Below, one piece after another: positions 50,209 to 58,660 of a DNA stretch of 64,000 bases. Numbering within the stretch: position 1 is the first letter of the stretch; each line of letters starts with the position of its first letter. The stretch covers positions 378,992-442,991 of the forward strand of contig CAWAMI010000004.1 in the NCBI GenBank assembly GCA_963783105.1. The letters run 5' to 3'. The notes under the pieces were generated by a model, which had not been told where the DNA came from, searched no databases, and was given only the letters and a program-made list of their open reading frames with translations. Position numbers and translations under genes: made by a program. The DNA comes from JAVEDQ01 sp963783105. Lineage in GTDB: Bacteria; Actinomycetota; Actinomycetes; Frankiales; Frankiaceae.

Positions 50209-50619
50209 CTACGACTCGGCGCTGCCCAGCACGACGCCGAGCAGCAGGACGACGATCGCGGAGGTCCCCGTGAGGGCTCCCCAGACCGCCATCCCTCGAC
50301 GGGTGGTCGCTCGGGCGTGCAGGAACGCGGACACCCCGGAGAGCACCACGAGCACGAGCTTGACGCCCAGGACGGCCTCGTAGCCGTCGGACTCCTCCCC
50401 GCTCTCCGCGGCGATGTTCCAGAGACCGGTCAGCACCAGCACCCCGAAGGCCGGCCAGGCGAGCCGGCCGAACTGCCGGGCGGCGGCCTGGGTCGCCTCG
50501 GGCCCGACGCCGCGCAGCGCCGGGACCAGCCCGGCCAGCGTGATCTGGCCGCCGACCCAGACGGTCGCGGCGAGGACGTGCAGGAACAGCCGGAGGGTGT
50601 CGACGTCGAAGGTCACCAC
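50209..50619 (-). CDS. CopD/DUF2269-like membrane protein
   Basis: A 136-residue, four-helix protein: LRLFLHVLAATVWVGGQITL, FGRLAWPAFGVLVLTGLWNI, then VLGVKLVLVVLSGVSAFLHA and IVVLLLGVVLG. The N-terminal His-x10-Gly-Gly-Gln pattern and four-helix core match CopD-type copper-resistance or cytochrome b561-like proteins; copper uptake is the usual assignment. It lies convergent to the PAS-GAF-PP2C gene and immediately downstream of the leftward rsb chain. Confidence 0.7.
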   Translation of the reverse strand: MVTFDVDTLRLFLHVLAATVWVGGQITLAGLVPALRGVGPEATQAAARQFGRLAWPAFGVLVLTGLWNIAAESGEESDGYEAVLGVKLVLVVLSGVSAFLHARATTRRGMAVWGALTGTSAIVVLLLGVVLGSAES

Positions 50620-50642
50620 CCGCGCCAGGCTAGGCCGCTCCG

Positions 50643-52232
50643 TCAGGCAGGCCGCGGCGGCGCGGCGACGGAGACGGCGAGCACCGCGACGTCGTCGTCG
50701 GTCTCGGGCGAGACGAACCGGTGCACCAGAGCGTCACAGATCCGCTCGGGGTCGAGCGTGCCCAGGTCGAGGACGACGTCCCGGAAGGTCTGCAGGACCT
50801 CGCCGAGCCCGGCGTCGCGGGTCTCGATCAGCCCGTCGGTGATCAGGACGAGGGAGCACGGTCCGGACAGCTGGACGCGGACGGGGTCGGTTCTCGGCGC
50901 CGGCACGCCCAGGAGCACCCCGGCCACGTCGAGCAGCTCCGCGTCCGTCGGGGTGACGAGCAGCGCCGGAAGGTGCCCGGCGCTGGCCACGTCGACGTAG
51001 CGGCAGGCCGGGTCGAACAGGAGCAGGACGACGGTCGCCGTCTCCTCCGGGTGGCTGTGCTGCAGCAGGTCGTTGAGCAGGCGAAGCGCCGTCGTCGGGT
51101 CGTGCATCTCGTTGAGATAGGCCCGCAGCGAGAACCGCAGCTCCGCCATCACCGTCGCCGCTCGCAGGGAGTGCCCCTGCACGTCCCCGACCACGACCGC
51201 CAGGCGACCGTCCGGCAACTCGAAGGCGTCGTAGAAGTCGCCGCCCACGCTCGCCTGGTCGCTGGAGGCGATGTAGCGGGCGGCCAGGCTCAGACCGGGC
51301 GGCTCCGGCAGCCGCTCGGGAAGCAGGGCCTGCTGCAGGGTGAGGGCGATGCTGTGCTCCTGCACGTAGGCCCGCAGGTTCAGCAGAGCGACGCCCATGG
51401 CGTCGGCCAGCTGCCGGACGAGCGCACCGTCGTCCTCCCGGACCCGGGTCTCGCCGGGCGGTACCGCGACCGCGATGCAGGCGCGGCCGCTCCCGTCGTC
51501 CCGGACCGCAACCGCGCACCACCGGCGGTCGGCGACGTGGTTTCGCGCGAGCATCGCGGACCAGGCGGGAGGCGGGGCAGCCGCCTCGCCAGGCGTCAGC
51601 TCCCTGATCCAGGTCAGGTCGAGCGGCTCGGAGACCACCTCTGTCCGCGGCGCGGCGCCGGGGCTGACGCACAGTGCCCGGAGCTGTCCGGTGTCGGACT
51701 CGGCGGCGGCGAGTGCCGGCTGTCCCAGGATGTCGGCGGCCCCCGACGCGGTGGCCTCGAGCAGCCGGAGCAGCGAGTCCGCCGCGTTGACCGGAAGGGA
51801 CACGGCTGCCAGCCGCGCAAGCCGCTCGGCGAGCAGGACGGTCTTGCGTCGGGTTTCGTGCGAGCGTGCCAGGGCCCGTACGACCGCGAGGAACTCGTCC
51901 CGCTCCAGCGGCTCGATGAGGTAGGCGTCTGCTCCCCGGTTCAGGCCCTCGGCCCGTGAGTGCACATCGATCGCGGTCGCGGAGACGTGGAGGACGGGGA
52001 CGGTGGACGTCGCCGGCGCAGTCTTGATGCGGCTGCAGAGGTCGAAGCCCGACATGTCCGGCAGATGCACGTCCAGCACAGCGACGTCGATGTCGCTCGT
52101 GGCCCGGTCGAGACCCTCGGCGCCCGTCGCGGCCTCCTCCACCGAATAGCCCGCCCGTTGGAGCCAGCTGCTCACGACGTAGCGGTGCGGCTCGCTGTCC
52201 TCGACGAGCAGGACCCGCCCGAGCGGCGTCAT
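50643..52232 (-). CDS. Response regulator-GAF-PP2C phosphatase
   Basis: A 529-residue protein. Receiver domain (5-120) with EDSEPH acidic residues, phospho-acceptor D54 in AVLDVHLPDMSGFDL, and Ser/Thr VSATAID. A GAF-like middle (140-300) and a PP2C phosphatase (315-525) with GGDFYDAFELPD, VVGDVQGHSLRAAT, LITDGLIETRDAG and DDVAVLAVS follow; the usual GKG is QGH. Its start overlaps the stop of the upstream kinase by four bases (GTGA), so the kinase probably controls it directly. Confidence 0.9.
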   Translation of the reverse strand: MTPLGRVLLVEDSEPHRYVVSSWLQRAGYSVEEAATGAEGLDRATSDIDVAVLDVHLPDMSGFDLCSRIKTAPATSTVPVLHVSATAIDVHSRAEGLNRGADAYLIEPLERDEFLAVVRALARSHETRRKTVLLAERLARLAAVSLPVNAADSLLRLLEATASGAADILGQPALAAAESDTGQLRALCVSPGAAPRTEVVSEPLDLTWIRELTPGEAAAPPPAWSAMLARNHVADRRWCAVAVRDDGSGRACIAVAVPPGETRVREDDGALVRQLADAMGVALLNLRAYVQEHSIALTLQQALLPERLPEPPGLSLAARYIASSDQASVGGDFYDAFELPDGRLAVVVGDVQGHSLRAATVMAELRFSLRAYLNEMHDPTTALRLLNDLLQHSHPEETATVVLLLFDPACRYVDVASAGHLPALLVTPTDAELLDVAGVLLGVPAPRTDPVRVQLSGPCSLVLITDGLIETRDAGLGEVLQTFRDVVLDLGTLDPERICDALVHRFVSPETDDDVAVLAVSVAAPPRPA

Positions 52233-54016
52233 CCGGCGCTCCTTCCAGCGAGGTCGCCGAGCAACCGCAGGAGCCCGGCGCGGGTGAGCCGGCTCTTCGT
52301 CAGCAGCGCGGCCGCCGGCTCGGCCGCCCTGCGGACCTCGGCGTCGATGTCCACGCTGGTCATGAGGACCGCGGGCAGGTCCCGCAGCCGCGGATCCGGG
52401 TCCTCCCGCAGTCGCGACAGCACCTCGCCACCATCCACGTCGGGCATCCGCAGGTCCAGCAGCAGGATGTCCGGGATGAGCCGGTGGACGGAGTCGAGCG
52501 CCTCGGCGCCGTTCCCCGCCTCGGACACCCGCGCGGCGGCCCCCTGCAGCATCCCGCGGATCAGGTGGCGGAACGCCTCGTCGTCGTCGACCACGAGGAC
52601 GTGGCCGAGCTCGACCGCGACGGCGTTCTCCGGGTCGCCCTCGTCCGGCACCTGGACCGGCAGCGTCACCGTGAACGTGCTCCCGCGGCCCACCTCGCTG
52701 TCCAGCGTGAGGGTTCCCCCCAGCGCCTCGGTGACCCTCCGGGCGTACGGCAGGCCGAGGCCGGTGCCCTTGCGTGTCGACTGCAGGCGCCCGGGCACCT
52801 GGACGAACTCCTCGAACACGCGAGACTGGTACTCCGGCGGAATGCCGATTCCGGTATCGCTGACGACGATCTCCACGTGGTCACCGGAAGGAGAGGCGGC
52901 GGTCATCCGCACCTGGCCCTGCTCGGTGAAGGCCACCGCGTTGGTCAGCAGGTTCCGCAACACCCGGGCCAGGAGCTCCCCGTCCGTCGGGACCTCGGCC
53001 AGGTCGGGTTCGTCGACGACCAGGTCGACGCCTCGGCGCTCGGCGACGGGGCGCAGGGTGCCGCGGAGCTCGGAGAACAGGCGTCGCAGCTCGACCGCTT
53101 GGACGTGGATGTCGAGGCCACCCGACTCGGCCCGGCCGAGATCGAGCAGTTCGTTCACCAGGCGCAGCAGTGACGAGGAACTCGACCGCAGGTAGCCGAC
53201 CTGGCGTCGCTGCTCGTCGTCCAAGCCGCTTTCGCCGAGCAGCTCGGTCAGGCCCAGGATCGAGTTGACGGGAGCGCGCAGCTCGTGGCTGACGCTGCGC
53301 AGGAAGCGGGTCTTGGCCTCGTTCGCCTCCGCCAGCTGCTGACCCTTCTCGTCGAGTTCGGCGTAGAGCGCGACCACCCCCCGGTTCGTCTCCTCCAGTT
53401 CGGTCGACAGCTGGGTGTACATCGCCACGACGCCGCGGTTGGTCTCCTCGAGCTCCTCGTTCAGCCGGATCAGCTCCTGCTGCCGCGTGGTCAGCTGATC
53501 CAGCGTGTGCATGAGGTCGGCGTTCTGCTGGCGCAGCTCCTCGACGGGGCTGTGCACGCTCGAGCTCCGCAGCGTTTCGCGGAGGCGGTGCAGCGCCTCC
53601 GGCCGCGTGACGGCGCCGAGGGGCAGGCGCTTGGTGAGGACGAGCGTCAGCGCGCGAGCCGCGTGGGCCGGGCCGGCTTCGACGGGGGCTACCGTCACGG
53701 CGATGTCGTCGACGAGCCGGCGGGCGGCGTCGAAGCTGGTGTCGGGGACGGGCGTCGGAGGCTCGGGGGCGACGACGCTGACCACGAGTTCCGGTGGGCG
53801 CTCACGCACCTCGAACCGCGCGGTGGCGGGCTGGTCCGACAGGATCTCCCGTCCCACCTCGGAGAGGGCGACCGCCAGACGGATCTGGTCCCGCGGGTCG
53901 TAGCCGAGTGCCGTTCCCACCTCGCGTCCGCGCTGCCGCAACTCGAAGACGCTCGCCTCCGTCAGCCAGGTCAGCTCGAGGATGCTGGTCACGCCCCTGG
54001 TCACGCCCCTGTTCAC
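52229..54016 (-). CDS. Hybrid histidine kinase with RsbT-like N-terminus
   Basis: A 595-residue cytosolic kinase. Residues 10-125 form an RsbT/RsbW-like ATPase-type domain lacking clear ATP boxes (RLAVALSEVGREILS). A coiled coil follows with the 15-residue unit ELEETNRGVVAMYTQ repeated once. HisKA with FLRSVSHELRAPVNSILGLT (phospho-His), an ATPase with NLLTNAVAFTE, VSDTGIGIPP and GTGLGLPYARRV, then a C-terminal receiver (DILLLDLRMPDVDG). No membrane segment. It sits between the ATPase-phosphatase fusion and the REC-PP2C gene with 4-bp overlaps on both sides. Confidence 0.9.
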   Translation of the reverse strand: MNRGVTRGVTSILELTWLTEASVFELRQRGREVGTALGYDPRDQIRLAVALSEVGREILSDQPATARFEVRERPPELVVSVVAPEPPTPVPDTSFDAARRLVDDIAVTVAPVEAGPAHAARALTLVLTKRLPLGAVTRPEALHRLRETLRSSSVHSPVEELRQQNADLMHTLDQLTTRQQELIRLNEELEETNRGVVAMYTQLSTELEETNRGVVALYAELDEKGQQLAEANEAKTRFLRSVSHELRAPVNSILGLTELLGESGLDDEQRRQVGYLRSSSSSLLRLVNELLDLGRAESGGLDIHVQAVELRRLFSELRGTLRPVAERRGVDLVVDEPDLAEVPTDGELLARVLRNLLTNAVAFTEQGQVRMTAASPSGDHVEIVVSDTGIGIPPEYQSRVFEEFVQVPGRLQSTRKGTGLGLPYARRVTEALGGTLTLDSEVGRGSTFTVTLPVQVPDEGDPENAVAVELGHVLVVDDDEAFRHLIRGMLQGAAARVSEAGNGAEALDSVHRLIPDILLLDLRMPDVDGGEVLSRLREDPDPRLRDLPAVLMTSVDIDAEVRRAAEPAAALLTKSRLTRAGLLRLLGDLAGRSAG

Positions 54017-55038
54017 GCCGGCACCGGAGCCAGCGCGAGCACGCTCGCGTCGTCGTTGCGGACGCCGAAGTCCCGCAGGACCGCGGCCGCAATGAGGGTC
54101 GGCGAACGTCCGAGGAGCCCGGGGTACTCGTCGAGCCGCAGCTTGTTCGTCACCCCGTCGCTGTGCAGCACGATCACGGCGTGCTTCGGGAGCTCGTACC
54201 GCGCCTCCCGGAGCACCCGTGCGTTGTGGCCGGTGATGCCCGGGTAGCTGATCATGCCGCGCTGCTTGCGCCCGTCGAGCACGTAACCGCTGATGTTGCC
54301 GACCCCGGCGTAGCCGACCGTGCCGTCACCGGGGAGTTGCACGACGGACGCCGCAGCGCCCCGGGTCCCGGAACAGCCGCGGTGGACGGCGGTCAGAAGG
54401 TCGACGGGAGGTCCTGCCCGGGCGGTCCGGAAGGCGCGGACCGCTGCTTGCGAGGCCAACGCCGCGAGGGGGCCGTGCCCGAGGCCATCGGCGACCAGGC
54501 CCGAGAGCACCCCGTCGTCGACCCGTATCGCGACGGCGTCGCCGCAGACGTCCTGCCCGCTCATCGGCCGGGTCAGGCAGCCCGCGCGTCCGGCCGCGCC
54601 GACCGGATCGGCGACGAGGTCGCAGGAGCCGAAGGTGGCGACGACGAGGGTCCCCTGGTCGGGCCGGGACCAGACGTCCCACGAGGTGGACAGCCGGCTC
54701 AGGGCACCCAGCCCGATGCCGAGCGTCCCGCTGGTCGAGTGCCCGTCGGCGACGGAGGCGCTCACGTCCGGCATGCCCGGCCCGCGGTCGATGGCGACGA
54801 AGGCGACGCCGGCGTCCGGGTCGGACTCGCCGTCCGGCCTGCATGCACGCAGGAGAACCGTGCCGCCGCCGGCGTGTTTGATCTGGTTCGTCGCCACCTC
54901 GGTGACCGCGATGCCGAGCTCGCCCGCCCGCGTCTCGTCGAAGCCGAGCCGCTTGGACAGCTCCACCGCGGAACGTCGCAGCGCCCCGACCGAGCTCTCG
55001 TGCTCGATCCGGTGCCAGGCGACGTCCTCGGTTCTCAT
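54013..55038 (-). CDS. RsbT/RsbX-like fusion: anti-sigma ATPase plus PP2C phosphatase
   Basis: A 341-residue protein. The N-terminal 135 residues are a GHKL ATPase (RAGELGIAVTEVATNQIKHA with N box, FVAIDRGPGMPD G1, STSGTLGIGLGALSRLS G2). The C-terminal half is a short PP2C phosphatase of the RsbX kind (VCGDAVAIRVDDGVLSGLVA, DGLGHGPLAALASQ, VGNISGYVL, LHSDGVTN, RNDDASVLAL). In Bacillus, RsbX resets the stressosome by dephosphorylating RsbR/RsbS; here that function may be joined to an ATPase. It lies 14 bp after rsbT. Confidence 0.87.
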   Translation of the reverse strand: MRTEDVAWHRIEHESSVGALRRSAVELSKRLGFDETRAGELGIAVTEVATNQIKHAGGGTVLLRACRPDGESDPDAGVAFVAIDRGPGMPDVSASVADGHSTSGTLGIGLGALSRLSTSWDVWSRPDQGTLVVATFGSCDLVADPVGAAGRAGCLTRPMSGQDVCGDAVAIRVDDGVLSGLVADGLGHGPLAALASQAAVRAFRTARAGPPVDLLTAVHRGCSGTRGAAASVVQLPGDGTVGYAGVGNISGYVLDGRKQRGMISYPGITGHNARVLREARYELPKHAVIVLHSDGVTNKLRLDEYPGLLGRSPTLIAAAVLRDFGVRNDDASVLALAPVPA

Positions 55039-55051
55039 GGCGGCGGCGGGA

Positions 55052-55462
55052 TCAGCGCACCCACTTCACGATCTCGACGGTCGTCCCCCGGCCGACCGCC
55101 GTGTCCAGCCGGAACTGGTCCACGAGCCGTCGCGCGCCGGACAGGCCGAGCCCGAGTCCGGAGCCGGAGGTGTAGCCGTCCGTCAGCGCGAGGTCCACGT
55201 CGGGGATGCCCGGCCCCTCGTCCTCGAAGACGGCCCGGACCCCGCCCTTGCGTCCCTCGGCGAGGACGTCGATCGTCACCTGGCCGCCGCCGCCGTAGAC
55301 CAGCGTGTTGCGGGCGAGCTCGCTGGCGGCCGTCACCAGCTTCGTCTGGTCGATCAGCGACAGCTTCGCCGCCACGGCGAGCGACCGGATGGCCTGTCGC
55401 ACGCGCACGATGTCCTCGTCGGACACGATCGGAAGTTCCTGCACCTCGGTCGCGGTGGGCAT
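55052..55462 (-). CDS. rsbT: RsbT-like stressosome kinase
   Basis: A 136-residue GHKL ATPase: VRVRQAIRSLAVAAKLSLID, then QTKLVTAASELARNTLVYGG (N box), VRAVFEDEGPGIPDVDLALT (G1) and SGSGLGLGLSGARRLVDQF (G2). The match to RsbT is close, including the N-terminal RQ..R pattern. RsbT is held by the RsbR-RsbS complex and phosphorylates both when released. ATG at 55462 one base before the end of rsbS. It is in the classic order rsbR-rsbS-rsbT. Confidence 0.92.
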   Translation of the reverse strand: MPTATEVQELPIVSDEDIVRVRQAIRSLAVAAKLSLIDQTKLVTAASELARNTLVYGGGGQVTIDVLAEGRKGGVRAVFEDEGPGIPDVDLALTDGYTSGSGLGLGLSGARRLVDQFRLDTAVGRGTTVEIVKWVR

Positions 55463-55463
55463 C

Positions 55464-55895
55464 TCAGCCCTCCTCGAGGAGCTCCGGCTCGGCGTTCCCG
55501 GCGGCGAGGGACGCCAGCACCGCCGTCGTCTCCGCCTCCGCCTCGCGGTTGCGGGCGAGCAGGGCCAACCCCTTCTCCACATCGAGCGCGGTGTGGACGC
55601 CGCCGAGCGACAGCCCGAGCTCGACCATGGTCATCGCGACGGCCGGTCGCATGCCGACCACCACGGCGGCCGCGTCCAGCACCGCCGTGATCGAGGCGAT
55701 GGACGCCAGCATCCGGCCGATGAAGCTGTCCACGATCTCCAGGCCGGAGATGTCGATCAGTACCCCGCGGGCGCCGGTGTCGACGACCCGCTTGGCCAAG
55801 TCGTCCTGGAGTTGCAGCGCGGTGTGGTCGTCGAGGTCCACCTGGATGGAGACGAGCAGCGAGTCCCCGATCTTGAGGACCGGGACCCGGTCCAT
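55464..55895 (-). CDS. rsbS: RsbS-like stressosome STAS scaffold
   Basis: A 143-residue STAS-domain protein: VPVLKIGDSLLVSIQVDLDD, then RGVLIDISGLEIVDSFIGRM with the conserved phospho-Ser (DSF) used by RsbT, and VVVGMRPAVAMTMVELGL. It forms the stressosome core with RsbR. A 20-residue C-terminal tail extends past the core. The ATG overlaps the rsbR stop by one base (TGATG). A long upstream open frame in the same frame is a shadow. Confidence 0.92.
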   Translation of the reverse strand: MDRVPVLKIGDSLLVSIQVDLDDHTALQLQDDLAKRVVDTGARGVLIDISGLEIVDSFIGRMLASIASITAVLDAAAVVVGMRPAVAMTMVELGLSLGGVHTALDVEKGLALLARNREAEAETTAVLASLAAGNAEPELLEEG

Positions 55896-56785
55896 CAGGA
55901 CGCTCCCGCCGGCCGTGTGCGCGCCTGGGCGGACGAGCGGATCGCCGCCGCGAGGGCGTCCGCGAGCGTCGCCTTCGTGCGGATGTCGCCGAACTCGATG
56001 CCGAGCGCGACGATGGTCTGCGCGATCTGCGGCCGGATGCCGCTGATGATGCACTCCGCGCCCATGAGGCGTGCCGCGACGATCGTCTTGAGCAGGTGCT
56101 GCGCGACCTGGGTGTCCACCGCCGGGACTCCGGTGATGTCGATGATGGCGTGCTCGCTGCCCGTGTCGACGAGCGCCTGCAGCAGCTTCTCCATCACGAC
56201 CTGCGTCCGGGCCGAGTCGAGGGTGCCCACCAGCGGTACGGCCACCACGCCGTCCCACAGCTTGACGACCGGCGTGGACAGCTCGAGCAGCTGCTCCGCC
56301 TGATCGGTGATGATCCGCTCCCGGGCCGACGTGAACGTCTCGAACGTGAACAGACCGAGTTGGTCGACGAGCTTCGAGAACGCGATGAAGTCCTTGAAGC
56401 TGTTCGGGTCGGCCTGGTCGAGGACCTCGAGCAGCGCTTCCTTGAGCGCGAAGACGGCGACGCTGGTCTCGGTGGGGCTGAAGCCCTGACGTGCACGGTT
56501 GTGCGAGAACTCGGTCAGCACGCTCCGGGCCACGTCGAACGTCGCGGACTCGATGCTCGACAGGTCGCCGCCGCCCAGCCCGGCCCGCAGCGCCTCGAAC
56601 AGTTCGCGTTGATCGCTCTGGAGTTCCGCTCGCGCCGCCCGGCCGCGGAGCTGGCGGGCGGAGATGTCGAGCCAGGTGCCGAGCACGTCCGTTTCGCGCT
56701 CGGTCAGGAGCGCGGAAAGGCGGGCGGCCTCATCGGCTTCGACGGTCACAAAGAGCCCTTCGTCGGCATCCAGGTGGGGTCTCAC
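55895..56785 (-). CDS. rsbR: RsbR-like stressosome sensor/scaffold
   Basis: A 296-residue protein from the GTG at 56785. The N-terminal half (residues 1-155) is a helical, non-haem-globin-like sensor with LFVTVEADEAARLSALLTER and FSPTETSVAVFALKEALLEV. The C-terminal half is an RsbR-type STAS domain: AVPLVGTLDSARTQVVMEKL, then HAIIDITGVPAVDTQVAQHL with the two conserved Thr targets of RsbT. The GTG lacks a good ribosome-binding site; the frame stays open to 56869 and no alternative is better. First gene of the leftward chain. Confidence 0.87.
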   Translation of the reverse strand: MRPHLDADEGLFVTVEADEAARLSALLTERETDVLGTWLDISARQLRGRAARAELQSDQRELFEALRAGLGGGDLSSIESATFDVARSVLTEFSHNRARQGFSPTETSVAVFALKEALLEVLDQADPNSFKDFIAFSKLVDQLGLFTFETFTSARERIITDQAEQLLELSTPVVKLWDGVVAVPLVGTLDSARTQVVMEKLLQALVDTGSEHAIIDITGVPAVDTQVAQHLLKTIVAARLMGAECIISGIRPQIAQTIVALGIEFGDIRTKATLADALAAAIRSSAQARTRPAGAS

Positions 56786-57094
56786 GGTGATCGGGACAGC
56801 CCTTACTACCGCATCGTTGCGCAACGGAGAACCGATTCCGTGCGCGGGCGAAAATCGTGGACCGCGCACCGACCGAGAAGTGCGGCTTTGTGGGGAAAAG
56901 CTGCGCGAGGCCCAGTGCGGCTCAGTTGTGCGGCTCGGCTGTGCGGCTCAGTTGCGCGGGTCGACGATGTGCCACCAGCACTCGGCAGGACGTCGTCGGG
57001 GTGCACGATGGGCTCGTCCACCTGAGTGGCCCAGGATCGATGACCTGACGCCGGCGACCGGAGGACGTGCAGTCCACGCAGTGAGGAGCACCGG
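56786..57094. other. Divergent promoter region of the rsb chain and the phosphatase gene
   Basis: This 309-bp gap must hold the rsbR promoter (leftward) and that of the lipoprotein phosphatase (rightward). Its main features are the three-copy 13-bp tandem repeat and, just left of it, two further gtgcggctt-like partial copies (about 56879-56889). An AT-richer island (gaaaatcgtggacc) lies at 56850. No clear consensus promoter was recognised. Confidence 0.4.
56915..56953. repeat. Three tandem 13-bp repeats upstream of rsbR
   Basis: gtgcggctcagtt (56915-56927), gtgcggctcggct (56928-56940) and gtgcggctcagtt (56941-56953) are head-to-tail copies, the first and third identical. They lie about 130-170 bp upstream of the rsbR start and 140-180 bp upstream of the phosphatase. 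Such phased direct repeats could be an activator array. Confidence 0.75.
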
Positions 57095-57937
57095 ATGCGC
57101 AAGACGATCGCGCTCGTTGTCGCCCTCGGTGTGTGGGTGATGCTGGGGGGCTGCGCGACCCCGGCGCCGACGCCGGTGACCAAGGTGCTGATGATCCTGG
57201 AGGAGAACCACACCCTCGGCCAGGCGCAGGCGGGGATGCCGTACCTGATGGGCCAGGCCAGGCAGTACGGCTATGCCACCGGCTATCAGGCCGTTGCGCA
57301 TCCGTCGCTACCGAACTACCTCGCGATCACGGGCGGCTCGACCTTCGGCGTGACCGACGACGCCGGACCCGGCGCGCATCCCGTTCCCGGTCCTTCGGTG
57401 TTCGGTCAAGTTCTCGCCGCCGGCAAGGCCGCCAAGGTCTATGCGGAAGGGCAGCCGAGCAACTGCGCCACTGGCAACACGGGCACATATGCCGTACGGC
57501 ATACCGCCTGGCCCTACTACCCCTCGGAACGAACCCAGTGCCGGGCCAACCAGGTCAACCTGAACGGGCTTCCGGCCGCGATCACCAACGGCCTGCCGAC
57601 CGCCTCCCTCGTCGTGCCCGGACTGTGCAACGACGGGCACGACTGCCCCCTGAGCACGGCGGACAACTGGCTCCGGACGTGGCTGCCGAAGATCAAGGCC
57701 GGGAAGGACTTCACCTCCGGGCGATTGGCCGTCGTCGTCACCTTCGACGAGGGCGTCGGCACCAACCAGAAGGTGCTGACCGTCGTGTTGCGCCAGGGGA
57801 TGCACGGAAAGGTGGTCACCAGCCCGCTGACCCACTACAGCCTGACCGGGTTCATCGACGACGTGGCCCACGTGCCCCATCTCCGCAAGGCAGCCAACGC
57901 ACCCTCGTTCAGAAACGCCTTCGGGCTGACCACCTGA
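57095..57937 (+). CDS. Lipoprotein acid phosphatase/phosphoesterase family protein
   Basis: A 280-residue secreted lipoprotein: signal MRKTIALVVALGVWVMLGGC with a lipobox (LGGC), so Cys20 is lipidated. The catalytic-type motifs are VLMILEENHTLGQAQ, SLPNYLAITGGSTFGVTDD and, late, LAVVVTFDEGVGTNQK. It resembles the SapM/phosphatidylinositol-phosphatase-like group (alkaline-phosphatase fold with EENH and TFDE). It likely acts outside on phosphate esters; target unknown. ATG at 57095 follows gaggagcaccgg. Confidence 0.8.
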   Translation: MRKTIALVVALGVWVMLGGCATPAPTPVTKVLMILEENHTLGQAQAGMPYLMGQARQYGYATGYQAVAHPSLPNYLAITGGSTFGVTDDAGPGAHPVPGPSVFGQVLAAGKAAKVYAEGQPSNCATGNTGTYAVRHTAWPYYPSERTQCRANQVNLNGLPAAITNGLPTASLVVPGLCNDGHDCPLSTADNWLRTWLPKIKAGKDFTSGRLAVVVTFDEGVGTNQKVLTVVLRQGMHGKVVTSPLTHYSLTGFIDDVAHVPHLRKAANAPSFRNAFGLTT

Positions 57938-57967
57938 GCCGTACGCGCGCCCGGGGGGCTTCCGCGA

Positions 57968-58000
57968 ACGGACCCTGACCGGGTCGGACGGGCGGTCCGT
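57968..58000 (+). terminator. Hairpin after the phosphatase gene
   Basis: acggacc (57968-57974) and ggtccgt (57994-58000) form a 7-bp stem, with a further short gacc/ggtc pairing inside. It lies 30 bp after the stop and before the XRE gene promoter. Probable terminator. Confidence 0.4.
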
Positions 58001-58090
58001 CGCCGGCCGAATCGTTGGCTCGGGAAGTCAAGGCTTGTCCAGTGCGTTCCGACGAGTACCGTGATAAGAGAAATCATATCGGGGGTGCTC

Positions 58091-58660
58091 ATGCCGGCGT
58101 CGACGCTGCTTCGTTCCGCACGCCGCTCAGCAGGCATCTCTCAGCGGACGCTCGCGCAGCGAGCAGGGCGTCGCCAGCCGCAGATCGCCGACGTCGAGCG
58201 CGGTCAGCACGACGTCACGGTCGACGTGCTCACCCAGCTGCTGACAGCAGCCGGACACCGACTCGTCGTCGTGCCGACCACCCGGACCACTCCGGCTGAG
58301 ACCGCCGAGGGAATTCGGGACGCGCTGCTCGCCGCTCGGCCCGACCGGGCGCTGCGGGAAGCTCTTCAGCTCTCCGACGATCTAGCCGCCTGCGAGCTGC
58401 CCGTCCGAGCCGCGCTGTGCGCAGCGGAGCCCGAGACGACTGGCGACATCCGCTACGACGCGCTGATTGCCGGTCTCGTCGAACTGCGCCTGCCCGGCCG
58501 CAGCTGCCCATCCTGGGCGCGTAGCGCAGCCCGGGTGCTGCCAAATCGCTGGTGGGTCGATGAGACGCCCGGCCTCGCGGAGCTGAACCTGGCTGAGACC
58601 CCGCCGGCGCTGCTCCGGCACGGAGTCGTGCTCGCCGCCGGAGAGCTCGTCAGTGCCTGA
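58091..58660 (+). CDS. XRE-family HTH protein, putative antitoxin partner of NTase
   Basis: A 189-residue protein. An XRE helix-turn-helix is at residues 8-60 (LLRSARRSAGISQRTLAQRA, QIADVERGQHDVTVDVLTQL). The rest (70-189) is an alpha-helical domain, DALLAARPDRALREALQLSD and WWVDETPGLAELNLAETPPA, of no recognised family. The start ATG 58091 is used because tcgggggg precedes it. The stop overlaps the nucleotidyltransferase gene by eight bases. An AT-rich palindrome (tgataagagaaatca) lies just upstream and may be its operator. It probably regulates and neutralises the partner. Confidence 0.72.
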   Translation: MPASTLLRSARRSAGISQRTLAQRAGRRQPQIADVERGQHDVTVDVLTQLLTAAGHRLVVVPTTRTTPAETAEGIRDALLAARPDRALREALQLSDDLAACELPVRAALCAAEPETTGDIRYDALIAGLVELRLPGRSCPSWARSAARVLPNRWWVDETPGLAELNLAETPPALLRHGVVLAAGELVSA

